A stretch of 64,000 bases of DNA from NCBI GenBank assembly GCA_011742915.1, contig JAAQTN010000014.1, forward strand, positions 48,261-112,260, in the 5' to 3' direction. This DNA comes from Billgrantia desiderata. Its GTDB lineage: Bacteria; Pseudomonadota; Gammaproteobacteria; Pseudomonadales; Halomonadaceae. The notes beneath the pieces were generated by a model. The model worked only from the letters and a program-made list of their open reading frames with translations. It ran no database searches and had not been told where the DNA came from. This document shows, one piece after another, positions 42,138 through 50,487 of this stretch; position 1 is the first letter of the stretch; every line of letters begins with the position of its first letter. A program made the position numbers and the translations under genes.

Positions 42138-43025
42138 CTACGACACCGGAAACCGCACCTTTTCCACCCCCACCCGAAAGAAAGGAAAGTACGCCTCGGT
42201 GCCGAAGTGATTGCCCGCCTCGACCTGGGTGGGCAGGGTGAAGCCTTCGAAGTTGCGGAAGTCGTTCAGGTAGCCGCCGAAGGGCTGGTGCCGCCACTCC
42301 TTCTCGGGGTTGGCATTGCTCCAGCGTTGGAACTGTACCCAGCGCGGTTGGCCGTTCTCGGCCACGGCGATCTCTATGGCTTGTTCCAGGGAGCCGTGGG
42401 TGATGATCGCGCGTGCCAGGTTGGGCTCGCCGGTCTCTTCCCAGCGCACTCCGGTCTCTTCCCAGCGCACTCCGTGCTGGGGCAGCAGCGCTGCCGGGGC
42501 CCAGAAGGCGGCTTCCGCCACGGCTCGGCCGAACGAGGCGCGCAGGTGGTTGTCGTCGCCCCCGGCCCTGGCGACGGGCAGCGTGCCGTTGAGCCAGAAG
42601 CGCGTCCAGGAGCGGCCGTTCGCCATGCCGTCCGAGCCACTCATTTGCATCAGGCCGGCGCCGGCTCGTTCGAGTCGCCAGATGAAGCCGTGCGGCGGAG
42701 CGAGTATCTGGCGTGCCTGCATGGGGCGATAGCCGGGTGCCTCCTTGCTACCGAGGCCGATCTCGCCGCTCATATGGATTTCGCTGACCACGTGAAGCGG
42801 CGTACCTGGGGCGATGGTGTAAAGGAAGTAGCGCCGGGCGGCGTCGGGAAGGCCTTCCACCATGGCGGGATCGAACGTTTCGACGGTGGCAGGCGCCTGG
42901 GCTTGCAGCCAGGCCCAGGCCTGCTCCATCGCACGGCTATCGGCCAGGCGCCAGGCTTGCATGGCGAGCACGCCGGTGAGTAGCAGCGCCAGCAGCAGGG
43001 TTACGGCCGCTGCCAGGTATGCCAT
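42138..43025 (-). CDS. DUF6544 (DUF6920) family protein
   Basis: A 295-residue protein with one N-terminal membrane segment (MAYLAAAVTLLLALLLTGVL) and a probable periplasmic domain of unknown function. SWTRFWLNGTLPVARAGGDD and EGFTLPTQVEAGNHFGTEAY are the conserved parts and also occur in the decayed copies at 31180 and 37181. Residues GVRWEETGVRWEETG come from a perfect 21-bp duplication, which may be a recent change. No function is known for the family; membership is by pattern. No operon partners. Confidence 0.7.
   Translation of the reverse strand: MAYLAAAVTLLLALLLTGVLAMQAWRLADSRAMEQAWAWLQAQAPATVETFDPAMVEGLPDAARRYFLYTIAPGTPLHVVSEIHMSGEIGLGSKEAPGYRPMQARQILAPPHGFIWRLERAGAGLMQMSGSDGMANGRSWTRFWLNGTLPVARAGGDDNHLRASFGRAVAEAAFWAPAALLPQHGVRWEETGVRWEETGEPNLARAIITHGSLEQAIEIAVAENGQPRWVQFQRWSNANPEKEWRHQPFGGYLNDFRNFEGFTLPTQVEAGNHFGTEAYFPFFRVGVEKVRFPVS
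42431..42472 (-). repeat. Perfect 21-bp tandem duplication in the DUF6544 gene
   Basis: The 21-bp unit CGGTCTCTTCCCAGCGCACT plus C occurs twice without mismatch at 42431-42451 and 42452-42472. It adds seven residues in frame (VRWEETG twice in the protein). Confidence 0.95.
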
Positions 43026-43096
43026 TCGCCTGCTCCTTCGCTCCGCTGGCGTTCCCGTTTCAGCCTTCAGAGGCAGTCACCTTCTCGTGGAATGCG

Positions 43097-44110
43097 TTAA
43101 TCAGACGCTTCTCGATGATACTCCCGCTTGGCTGCGAGTAGCTGCTGGTCAGCGCGGGCGGCGAGGCTTTCCAGGCTGTCATCGCTGCGCAGGGTGGCAA
43201 TCCCCACGCTGATCGAGATGGCGGTCAGCTCGTGTGTCTGTTGCTGCAGGCGCTCGGCGGTGGCACGGGCGTCGTCGTTGCTGCTCTCGGGTAGCAGGAT
43301 CAAGAATTCATCGCCGCCGAAGCGGCCCAGCAGGTCGTTTGCACGCAAGGCGCTCTGCAGGCTCGCGGCAACGCGTTTGAGCGCGGTATCCCCTGCCTCG
43401 TGGCCTTGGGTATCGTTGACCTGTTTGAAGGCGTCCAGGTCGATCATCAACACGCTGAGCGAAGTGTCATAGCGCCTTGCCCGCTCGATTTCGCGCTGGC
43501 CCAGGGTCTCGATATGTCGGCGGTTGTAGCAGCCGGTAAGAAAGTCGCGAGTGGCCATCTCCTTGAGCTGGCCGTTGAGCAGCCTGAGCTCGCGGTTGGC
43601 GTGCTGCAACTCAGCGGTACGTTGCTCCACGCGCGCTTCCAGCACCTGGTTGTGCCGCTCCATCGCATCCCGGGCCTGATGCAGTTCGGTCACGTCCTGA
43701 GAGATGCCGAAAAGATGGGTGACGCGCTGCGGGTCGTCGTCAGCATTGTGTAGCGGCACGATCAGCGTCAGCCAGTAGCCGTACTGCTCGTTGCCATGCT
43801 CATCGAAGAAGGCGGCATGCTCTTGATAGCGCATCGGCTTGTTCCGCGCCACGCATTCACGGTAGCGCGCATAGATCGCCTCGGCCGTAGCAGCAGGCAT
43901 GAAGGCCGGCAGCGGCTTGCCCAGGCACTCACGGCCGATGGTATCGATCTGCGCCGGGTTGGCTGCCTCGACCGTGAAGTGGCCGTCCTCTTCCACACGT
44001 ACCAGGAACATGTTCTCGGGGAAGTGATTCCACAGCTCGCGAATCAGCGGATGCCCCATCAGGCCATCGTGGAAGGACTGCTGCGTCTGCTGAGGCGGTT
44101 CAACTGTCAT
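43097..44110 (-). CDS. PAS-GGDEF diguanylate cyclase
   Basis: A 337-residue cytosolic enzyme that makes cyclic di-GMP. A PAS domain (about residues 25-145) is followed by a short coiled coil (VLEARVEQRTAELQHANREL) and a GGDEF domain (185-335). The active site FGGDEF is at 264-269 and an RxxD inhibitory site (RAND, 256-259) lies before it, so product inhibition is likely. There is no EAL domain. The start at 44110 is preferred to an ATG 90 bp upstream because the PAS region follows directly and GGGTGA lies nearby. The signal sensed by the PAS domain is unknown. Confidence 0.93.
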   Translation of the reverse strand: MTVEPPQQTQQSFHDGLMGHPLIRELWNHFPENMFLVRVEEDGHFTVEAANPAQIDTIGRECLGKPLPAFMPAATAEAIYARYRECVARNKPMRYQEHAAFFDEHGNEQYGYWLTLIVPLHNADDDPQRVTHLFGISQDVTELHQARDAMERHNQVLEARVEQRTAELQHANRELRLLNGQLKEMATRDFLTGCYNRRHIETLGQREIERARRYDTSLSVLMIDLDAFKQVNDTQGHEAGDTALKRVAASLQSALRANDLLGRFGGDEFLILLPESSNDDARATAERLQQQTHELTAISISVGIATLRSDDSLESLAARADQQLLAAKREYHREASD

Positions 44111-44280
44111 GCGATCACCCGCGGCGAGGTTTACACTACCTTTACAGCAACCACCTGACCTGGCAAGTGTCGCCAGCCTGTCTGGAGCAGGCTGCCGCAT
44201 TCGGCACAGAACACCGGGCGCCCAACCGCCCGAAGCACTGCGCCAGGCGATTCTCGAGACGGCATGAGTTGAGGGCCTGC

Positions 44281-45519
44281 CTATCTCGGGTCTCTGCCTT
44301 CCACGCTCACTCTGCCAATGTGGTTGGTGCCGCTCTGGTGGATCAGCAGGGCTTCGCCGTCGAGGGTGGTGCGCATGTGGCGCAAGATACCGGCATGTAC
44401 CGGGCCTGAGGGGATCGGCCAGCTCTGGAAGGATTCCGCTTCAGGATCGAAGCGCACCAGCATGTCCGGCCGCACGCCGCTTTCGTTGTACCAGACCGCC
44501 CCGTCGAACACGGCGATGGCGTAAGGGTGGGAGTCCGGGCCGCTGGGCGAGTCCCATTCCTGGATATCGCCGCTGTCGGGGTCGTAACGCCCCAGCCGGC
44601 CCAACCCGGAATTGACCCACCAGATGATGCCGTCTTCGTCGATATCGAGTCGGCGCACCGTGGTGCCGGCCTCGGGCAAGGCGATCTCGCTCACTTCCAT
44701 CGATTCGGGTTCGACGCGCAGCAGGCAGTTCGCCCCGTTGCAGGAGGCCCACACGGTGCCATCCGCAGCGATCTTCAGCCCATAGGGTCGCGAGCCTTCA
44801 CGCGGGCTGGTGGCCAGCTGCACCTCGCCGGTTTCCGGGTCCAACCGGCCAATCATGTTGCTCTGCTGCAGGGTGAACCAGAGGATACCGTTCTCGGCGA
44901 ACTCGGCGGTGTGCGGATCGCGCGCGGCCTCGTCGGGCATGGGGTATTCGGTGATCTCGCCGGTTTGCGGGTCGAATCGCCCCATGGTGGCGTTGCGGTT
45001 GCCGGTGTACCAGGCTGCTCCGTCGGGGCCGATGTTGACCGAGTGGGGCCTTGCGCCCGAGGGCAGCGCGAACTCCTCCATCTCGCCCGTCTCGGGGTCG
45101 AGCCGGCCGAGAATGTCCAGCCACTGCCCTACCCACCAGATGCCGCCATCCGGCGCTTCGACCGGATCGCGCGAGCGCTGCCCCAGCGTGGGGACCTTCC
45201 ACTCTTCGAACTGGACACTCAGCGGGCCATCGGCCGGCGTTGCGGCCCGATTATCGCTGGGCGGGAAGTGCTCGGCGAGATAGCCGAGGATCTCGTCCTG
45301 CCGCTCGGGAGCGTCCGACAGGTCGATCATGGTGGAGATGAGAAAGTCCCACTCCTCATGGGTGTACCCTGAGCTGCGTTCGATCAGGTTGACGCCGTGG
45401 CAGGCAGCGCATACGGCTTCTACCGTTTCCCGGCCTTCCCCGTCCGGCAGCGCGTAGGCTGCGAAGGGGTGGCAAAGCGCAGCTGCCAGGGACACGGAAC
45501 CAAGCGTTCTGCGAGCCAT
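44281..45519 (-). CDS. Secreted cytochrome c / Vgb-like beta-propeller protein
   Basis: A 412-residue exported protein. A signal peptide (about 1-23) is followed by a short c-type haem motif CAACH at residues 37-41 and then a virginiamycin-B-lyase-like propeller. At least six repeats of the pattern GRLDPETGE(x) with (I/V)WW or WYT stretches are visible, such as DPVEAPDGGIWWVGQWLDIL. The usual Vgb streptogramin-lyase proteins lack the haem motif, so a redox or haem-linked role in the periplasm is more likely than antibiotic cleavage. The family match is clear; the function is not. It lies 89 bp after the GFA gene on the same strand. Confidence 0.8.
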   Translation of the reverse strand: MARRTLGSVSLAAALCHPFAAYALPDGEGRETVEAVCAACHGVNLIERSSGYTHEEWDFLISTMIDLSDAPERQDEILGYLAEHFPPSDNRAATPADGPLSVQFEEWKVPTLGQRSRDPVEAPDGGIWWVGQWLDILGRLDPETGEMEEFALPSGARPHSVNIGPDGAAWYTGNRNATMGRFDPQTGEITEYPMPDEAARDPHTAEFAENGILWFTLQQSNMIGRLDPETGEVQLATSPREGSRPYGLKIAADGTVWASCNGANCLLRVEPESMEVSEIALPEAGTTVRRLDIDEDGIIWWVNSGLGRLGRYDPDSGDIQEWDSPSGPDSHPYAIAVFDGAVWYNESGVRPDMLVRFDPEAESFQSWPIPSGPVHAGILRHMRTTLDGEALLIHQSGTNHIGRVSVEGRDPR

Positions 45520-45608
45520 GTCGTTGTTCTCGGTGGCGGCGAAGTCCTCTGAGCGTAGCCAATAACCCCGGGCAGCCCAACAAGCGACGCCAGGATATCG
45601 GTTGAGGA

Positions 45609-46013
45609 TCAGCGCTTCGGCGCGGCTTGCGGGAACCTGGGCAGCTCGTCGGCAAGCTCGTACCACTCGGCCTTGGACGAGACCCAGGCGTGGTAGCGTT
45701 TGCTGGGCGATACCGGGGTATCCAGGGTGCCGAGGCGAAGCCGCTTGGCTTCGGGCAGGTCGTCGCGGGCGCTGTAGAGCGGGCTGCCGCACTCGGCGCA
45801 GAACACCCGTACCTTGCCCGGCGTGGCGCGATACTCCTTGAGGTACTCCGCGCCCTGGGTGATGCGAAACTCGGCCGAGCGGATCGGTGCCACGGCAACG
45901 AAGGCCGAGCCCTGGGCCTTCTGGCACTGCTTGCAGTGGCACATGGAGACTTCATCGATCTCGCCGCGGTACTCGTACTCCACTTTGCCGCATAGGCAGC
46001 TTCCCTTGTGCAT
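45609..46013 (-). CDS. GFA (glutathione-dependent formaldehyde-activating) family protein
   Basis: A 134-residue small zinc protein. The Cys motifs CLCG (C6, C8), CHCKQCQKAQG (C25-C30) and FCAECGSPLYS are intact. The family binds zinc and, in some members, glutathione-formaldehyde adducts; most members have no assigned reaction. It is divergent from the ABC-F gene and co-directional with the cytochrome/Vgb-like gene. A second GFA gene at 59999 is broken by a stop. Confidence 0.85.
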   Translation of the reverse strand: MHKGSCLCGKVEYEYRGEIDEVSMCHCKQCQKAQGSAFVAVAPIRSAEFRITQGAEYLKEYRATPGKVRVFCAECGSPLYSARDDLPEAKRLRLGTLDTPVSPSKRYHAWVSSKAEWYELADELPRFPQAAPKR

Positions 46014-46122
46014 CGGCGCTTCTTCCGGTCGGTTTTTCTTCTACCTGGTTTTCGGGCAGAGGGCGGATGCAGTATAGTCGGCGGTCCACCCCTTCAATAT
46101 GAGGTGTTCGTCCAATGCGTCA

Positions 46123-46165
46123 TTGATGCCGCCGTTGTTATGACGGCCAGTCTCCACCGGCCCCT
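46123..46165 (+). promoter_or_regulatory. Possible leader hairpins before the ABC-F gene
   Basis: GCCGT...ACGGC (46131-46147) and CCCC...GGGG (just before 46180) can form small stems in the mRNA leader. ABC-F antibiotic-resistance genes often have such attenuators; here it is only a structural hint. Confidence 0.25.
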
Positions 46166-46202
46166 ATCGCAGGGGGAGTGCTTGGCATCGCAGGACTAGC
46201 GC

Positions 46203-47828
46203 ATGACGAATATCCATCTCGTACTTCAAGATGTTTCTTACGCTTTGCCCGACGGCAGAGTGCTTTTCTCCGGCCTCCACGAGCAATTCGACATGCGCTC
46301 AACGGGGCTGGTTGGCCGTAATGGCGTGGGCAAGACCTTGCTGGCACGCATCCTGGCCGGATTGTTACCACCCACCTCCGGGCACTGTCGGCGTTCCGGC
46401 AGCGTGCATTATCTCGCCCAGCAAGTGGTCCATCCTGATGCTGCCACAGTGGCGACGCTGGCGGGGGTACAGCATACCCTGGATGCGCTGGCGCGCATCG
46501 AATCGGGCAGTACGGCAGCGGAGGATTTCGAAGCCGTTGGCGATGACTGGGACTTGCCGTCGCGCCTACGCCTAGAGCTGGAACACAATGGCCTGGACCA
46601 CCTTGGCGCCGATACACCGGCCAGCGTACTCAGCGGCGGCGAGGCGATGCGGGTTTCCCTGATAGGCGCCATGCTGTCGAACGCCGACTTCCTGATCCTC
46701 GATGAGCCAAGCAACCATCTCGACCGGCCGAATCGGCGGGCGCTGATCGAACAGCTGCAACGCTGGCCACGCGGGCTGATCGTGGTCAGTCACGATAGGC
46801 AGCTACTGGACGCCATGGAGCGCATCGTGGAGCTCTCTTCTCTGGGGCTGCAAAGCTACGGAGGCAATTACGCCTTCTATGCCGAGGCCAAGGCTCATGA
46901 GCGACACAACGCCCTGGAAACGTTGGCCGAGCGTAAGCGCGAGCGCCAGCGTGAGGCACGGGCGATGCGCAAGCAGCTGGAACGTCAGGAGCGACGCCAG
47001 GCACGCGGCTATCGACAAGGCAAGGAGGCCAATCAAGCCAAATCGCTGCTGGATGGGCAGAAAGAGCGCAGCGAAGCATCCTCGGGCGCACTGCGCCGGC
47101 ATCAGGCGGCCCGCTTGGCACAGCTCAACCAGGGCGTGAAAGATGCCGCGCAGCAGGTCGAAGAGGAGGCGCCAATCGCCCTGCATGATCTCCCCGTTGA
47201 GCAGCCAGCAAAACGCCGCGTGGCCGAGCTGGATGGCGTGGAACTGCCTTACGTCGCACAAGCCACCCGCCCGATCAGCCTGATCGTGAGCGGCCAGCAG
47301 CGCATGGGTGTCATCGGCCCCAACGGCTGTGGAAAATCCACCTTGCTGCGCGTGATGGCAGGCAGGGTTATGCCCTTGGCCGGTGTTTGTAAGGTGACGC
47401 CCGAGAGCGCCTATCTGGACCAGCAACTGGAGAACCTGGACCCGGAAAAGACGGTGCTCGAGCAGTTACGCTCGGCCAATCGCACGGCGACCGAGGCGGA
47501 CCTGCGCATGCGCTTGGCGCAACTGGGGATCGATGCGCAGAAGATAGCGACACCCAGTGGGTCACTGAGCGGGGGTGAACGGTTGAAGGCAGCTCTCGCT
47601 TGCCTGCTCTACGCCGACACGCCACCGCAGCTGCTGTTACTCGATGAGCCGAACAACCATCTGGATTTGCCCTCGGCACAGGCCCTGGAGGCAATGCTGC
47701 GCAGCTACCATGGCGCATTGATCGTGGTGTCGCATGATGACGTCTTTCTGGATAACCTCGGCCTGACCGATCGCTTGCTCGCTACTGAGCAGGGCTGGGA
47801 GATGGAGCCGCTGCAGTCATCCGATTGA
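46203..47828 (+). CDS. ABC-F family ribosome-associated ATPase
   Basis: A 541-residue soluble protein with two ABC domains and no membrane segment. Walker A sites are GRNGVGKT and GPNGCGKST, signature motifs LSGGEAMR and LSGGERLK, and Walker B LILDEPSNHLD and LLLDEPNNHLD. The linker (about 215-330) is long, helical and Lys/Arg-rich (ERKRERQREARAMRKQLERQ), as in ABC-F proteins that act on the ribosome's E site. AGGA lies 8 nt upstream. The exact subtype (Uup, EttA or a resistance factor) is not clear. Confidence 0.92.
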   Translation: MTNIHLVLQDVSYALPDGRVLFSGLHEQFDMRSTGLVGRNGVGKTLLARILAGLLPPTSGHCRRSGSVHYLAQQVVHPDAATVATLAGVQHTLDALARIESGSTAAEDFEAVGDDWDLPSRLRLELEHNGLDHLGADTPASVLSGGEAMRVSLIGAMLSNADFLILDEPSNHLDRPNRRALIEQLQRWPRGLIVVSHDRQLLDAMERIVELSSLGLQSYGGNYAFYAEAKAHERHNALETLAERKRERQREARAMRKQLERQERRQARGYRQGKEANQAKSLLDGQKERSEASSGALRRHQAARLAQLNQGVKDAAQQVEEEAPIALHDLPVEQPAKRRVAELDGVELPYVAQATRPISLIVSGQQRMGVIGPNGCGKSTLLRVMAGRVMPLAGVCKVTPESAYLDQQLENLDPEKTVLEQLRSANRTATEADLRMRLAQLGIDAQKIATPSGSLSGGERLKAALACLLYADTPPQLLLLDEPNNHLDLPSAQALEAMLRSYHGALIVVSHDDVFLDNLGLTDRLLATEQGWEMEPLQSSD

Positions 47829-47927
47829 CACCCATGGTATGGAAAGCAGCTCATCCCTTGCCCCCTATCGGCGTCGGTGTCATCGTCGTTCGGTGACCAT
47901 CAGCCGCCGACCACAAGGAGCAATATC

Positions 47928-48257
47928 GTGTTCATCGCCATGAACCGTTTTCGGGTCAACCCCGAGCGAGTGAAGGAGTTCGAGCAGATCTGGCTGGAGC
48001 GGGAGACCCATCTGCAGGGCCTGCCCGGCTTCGTCGAGTTCCATATGCTGCGCGGCCCCGAGAAGGAGGACCACGTGCTCTACGCCTCGCACACTATCTG
48101 GCGCTCGCGGGAGGACTTCGAGGCCTGGACCCACTCCGAGGCGTTCCGCAAGGCCCACGCCAACGCCGGCCAGAGCAAGCGCGAGGGGCTCTACCTGGGC
48201 CCGCCCAACTTCGAAGGGTTCGAGGTCATCCAGACGGTCGGCAACGCCGATGCCTGA
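47928..48257 (+). CDS. Antibiotic-biosynthesis-monooxygenase / IsdG-like protein
   Basis: A 109-residue dimeric alpha+beta barrel protein. FIAMNRFRVNPERVKEFEQI and FEAWTHSEAFRKAHANAG match HmoA/IsdG-like haem-degrading monooxygenases, with the Asn, Trp and His of that group in place. So it may release iron from haem, though other ABM enzymes look similar. The start is GTG at 47928, where AAGGAG lies 7 nt upstream; an ATG further upstream lacks a site. Confidence 0.78.
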   Translation: MFIAMNRFRVNPERVKEFEQIWLERETHLQGLPGFVEFHMLRGPEKEDHVLYASHTIWRSREDFEAWTHSEAFRKAHANAGQSKREGLYLGPPNFEGFEVIQTVGNADA

Positions 48258-48284
48258 GGCCATGGAGCGTATGAGGATCGACGC

Positions 48285-48374
48285 ATGAGCGCGGCGCACG
48301 TCGCCGCCCTCTATCATGAGAGCCACTGGGCTTTGCTCGGGCTAGGCGCTGTCCGAAAACGGGTCAGCCGATAA
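48285..48374 (+). other. Possible 29-codon open frame after the ABM gene
   Basis: ATG at 48285 has AGGA upstream and reads MSAAHVAALYHESHWALLGL then a short Arg/Lys tail to a stop overlapping the end of azlD. It may be the 5' remnant of a gene lost downstream of the monooxygenase gene. It could also be chance. Confidence 0.25.
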
Positions 48375-48681
48375 TGCCGATCCACACGAAATAGAGTGTA
48401 ATCCCAAGCACGGCGGTGCCAATCAGCCCCAAGAGGTTGAGTAGGGCAACGGCACCGACCACCGCCAGGGATATCAATGCTGGAACCGGCTCACGCACCA
48501 TTTCACTGTAGGCAATGTAGACGGCGAAGTTGATGAATACTGCCGCCGGTAGCAAGCGTTCGAGATAGCGCTGTGCGCCTGGGTCGATGCGCAACGAGAT
48601 GAATGTCGGCGCGATGCGAACCAGGCAACTGGTGGTGAATAGCGCGGCAATCGCCACCAGTACGGATTCGCTCACGACCAT
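48364..48681 (-). CDS. azlD: AzlD-family branched-chain amino-acid export subunit
   Basis: A 105-residue membrane protein with four helices (SVLVAIAALFTTSCLVRIAP, YLERLLPAAVFINFAVYIAY and two more at the C-terminus), the small subunit of the AzlCD exporter. Its start overlaps the stop of azlC by 10 bp. Export of branched-chain amino acids is the family role. Confidence 0.85.
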   Translation of the reverse strand: MVVSESVLVAIAALFTTSCLVRIAPTFISLRIDPGAQRYLERLLPAAVFINFAVYIAYSEMVREPVPALISLAVVGAVALLNLLGLIGTAVLGITLYFVWIGIIG

Positions 48682-49403
48682 GCTCTCCCCAAAATGAAAG
48701 TCGCGAGCAGCACGCTCGGAATCCAGAAGTACACCGGCCCGAGCCACAGAATGAATAGCAGTGCCAGGCCTGCGCTTACTCCCGCTGCTGCCAGTAGTGG
48801 TCCCTTTTGTTGCCCTTGTTGCCACAGCCGGGCTCGCAGCTGCGAAGCCGACAGGTACATCAGCACCACACTGGCGGGATACCCCAAGTTCACGTCCGCC
48901 CCCAGCCAGGCAGCCGGAATGACCTGGCCCAGCAGCGCGCCAACCAGCCCAGCCAATACCCAAGCGGTGAAAATGCTGAGCCGGATCCATCTTACGCTGA
49001 CAGCGTTATCTCGCTCATGCTCCGTGGCGTACGCTTCGTCTCCCAGCATGTGGGCCAGGCAGGCTCGCCTGCTGGCCGCCGATGGCAACCGCTTGGCAGA
49101 GGTATAGGCAATTGGCAGGTAACGACTGTTGATCGAGGCGGTGACCAGCAGCATGGTGAAGAAGCCGGCGCCGGCATCAGCCAGTGGCAGCAAGGCAAAC
49201 TGGCCACTGCCGGAGAATCCCAAGAGGCTAATGGCCACGACTTCGAGCAGTGACCAGTCGGAGCGAACGGCCAGCATGCCGAATAGCATGCTGACCGGCA
49301 CAACTGCTATTGCCGCTGGTGCCACTCGTCGCAGCACGGCGACTCTGCTGTTGCCATCGGACGGTGCCGCCCTCTCATCCATGGCTGGTTGCGCATCGTT
49401 CAT
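48672..49403 (-). CDS. azlC: AzlC-family branched-chain amino-acid exporter
   Basis: A 243-residue membrane protein. PAAIAVVPVSMLFGMLAVRS, LGFSGSGQFALLPL and the following INSRYLPIAYT are AzlC hallmarks. It pairs with AzlD downstream. The divergence of helices fits five to six membrane spans. An AraC regulator gene lies upstream on the same strand and may control it. Confidence 0.9.
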   Translation of the reverse strand: MNDAQPAMDERAAPSDGNSRVAVLRRVAPAAIAVVPVSMLFGMLAVRSDWSLLEVVAISLLGFSGSGQFALLPLADAGAGFFTMLLVTASINSRYLPIAYTSAKRLPSAASRRACLAHMLGDEAYATEHERDNAVSVRWIRLSIFTAWVLAGLVGALLGQVIPAAWLGADVNLGYPASVVLMYLSASQLRARLWQQGQQKGPLLAAAGVSAGLALLFILWLGPVYFWIPSVLLATFILGRAWS

Positions 49404-49521
49404 CGGTCACTCGCCATTGCGTCACGTGAGGGCGAGTCTAGAGAGAGGACTTAACATGCGTCTTGTAAGATCGTGCAGGTTTGCCGTGGTCGCGTTACGG
49501 GAACGACCTGGCAAGAGCGGA

Positions 49522-50325
49522 TCAATGGCAGCGCAGCATTCGCAGCCAGCGCGCTGGCGGGATGCCGTATGCACGGCTGAAATGATGGGTCATGTGGCTC
49601 TGATCGGAGAAGCCGGCAATCAAGGCAGCATCCGTTATCGTCTGACCTGCGACCATTAATGAGCGCACTTTATCCAGACGGCGCATGGTCAGATAACGGT
49701 AGGGGCTGGTGCCATAGAGCGCCCGAAAGTCACGCGATAGGCTCCAGCGGTCGCGTCCGCTGGCTTGTTCGAGTTCTTCGAGGGTGATGGTACTGGCCAT
49801 CGCGCTATGAATGTATTCACGAGCGCGCTCTGCGGCCTGGTAATCCAGAGCCTTTCGCCCACGCCGTACTCCTGCCACCAAGGCCAATGCCTGAGCCAGG
49901 TCATAGATGGCGTCGTCTTCCTCGAGCGGATCGATTGGGCACTCCATGCCTTGCATGAGGGTTTGGGTGGCCGCGTACAGCCGCGGATCGCGGGAGATGC
50001 CTTCGGGTATGAACGGCAGAGGTTTTCCGCCAAGAGCTAGCTGCAGCAAGGCTGGCTCGATATATAGGATTCGGTAGTGGAAGCCGGCATCGGTGCCCGC
50101 TTCCCCATCATGCATCTCATCCGGGTGCAGCACGATGGTTCCACCCAGTAAGCTCTGGCGCATGCCGTTGCGATAACGAAATCGGTGCACGCCCGCTAAT
50201 GTCCGGCCGATGGCATAGGTGTCGTGGCGATGTGGCTCAAAGCCATATCCAGCGAAGAATGCTTCCATGCGCTCCAACTTTGCGGATGGTGGGGCACGTA
50301 ACGCCCAGTCCTGGTTGTCGTTCAT
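49522..50325 (-). CDS. AraC-family regulator with cupin sensor domain
   Basis: A 267-residue regulator. The N-terminal cupin domain (GYGFEPHRHDTYAIGRTLAG, then PDEMHDGEAG) would bind an effector, and the C-terminal AraC domain (about 165-265) has ITLEELEQASGRDRWSLSRD and LIAGFSDQSHMTHHFSRAYG. It lies directly upstream of azlC-azlD, so it probably senses an amino acid and controls their expression. Confidence 0.9.
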   Translation of the reverse strand: MNDNQDWALRAPPSAKLERMEAFFAGYGFEPHRHDTYAIGRTLAGVHRFRYRNGMRQSLLGGTIVLHPDEMHDGEAGTDAGFHYRILYIEPALLQLALGGKPLPFIPEGISRDPRLYAATQTLMQGMECPIDPLEEDDAIYDLAQALALVAGVRRGRKALDYQAAERAREYIHSAMASTITLEELEQASGRDRWSLSRDFRALYGTSPYRYLTMRRLDKVRSLMVAGQTITDAALIAGFSDQSHMTHHFSRAYGIPPARWLRMLRCH

Positions 50326-50487
50326 TTATCTTCCCTGCATCGCTACCGCACTGATTGTGCTTGGGACATAGTAATGCCATGCCGAAATGCGCGGCACCCA
50401 CTCTGACGGATTTTACCAGCGGATGTGGACAATACACCTTGGCGCTACACTGGAATGCCGTTACCTATGGCAAGGCAAACCGCCTCG

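Noticed and set aside
44281-45942. A longer 553-codon version of the cytochrome/Vgb-like gene
   Set aside because: The extra N-terminal part overlaps the GFA gene in another frame and lacks motifs, while the shorter start at 45519 begins a clear signal peptide.
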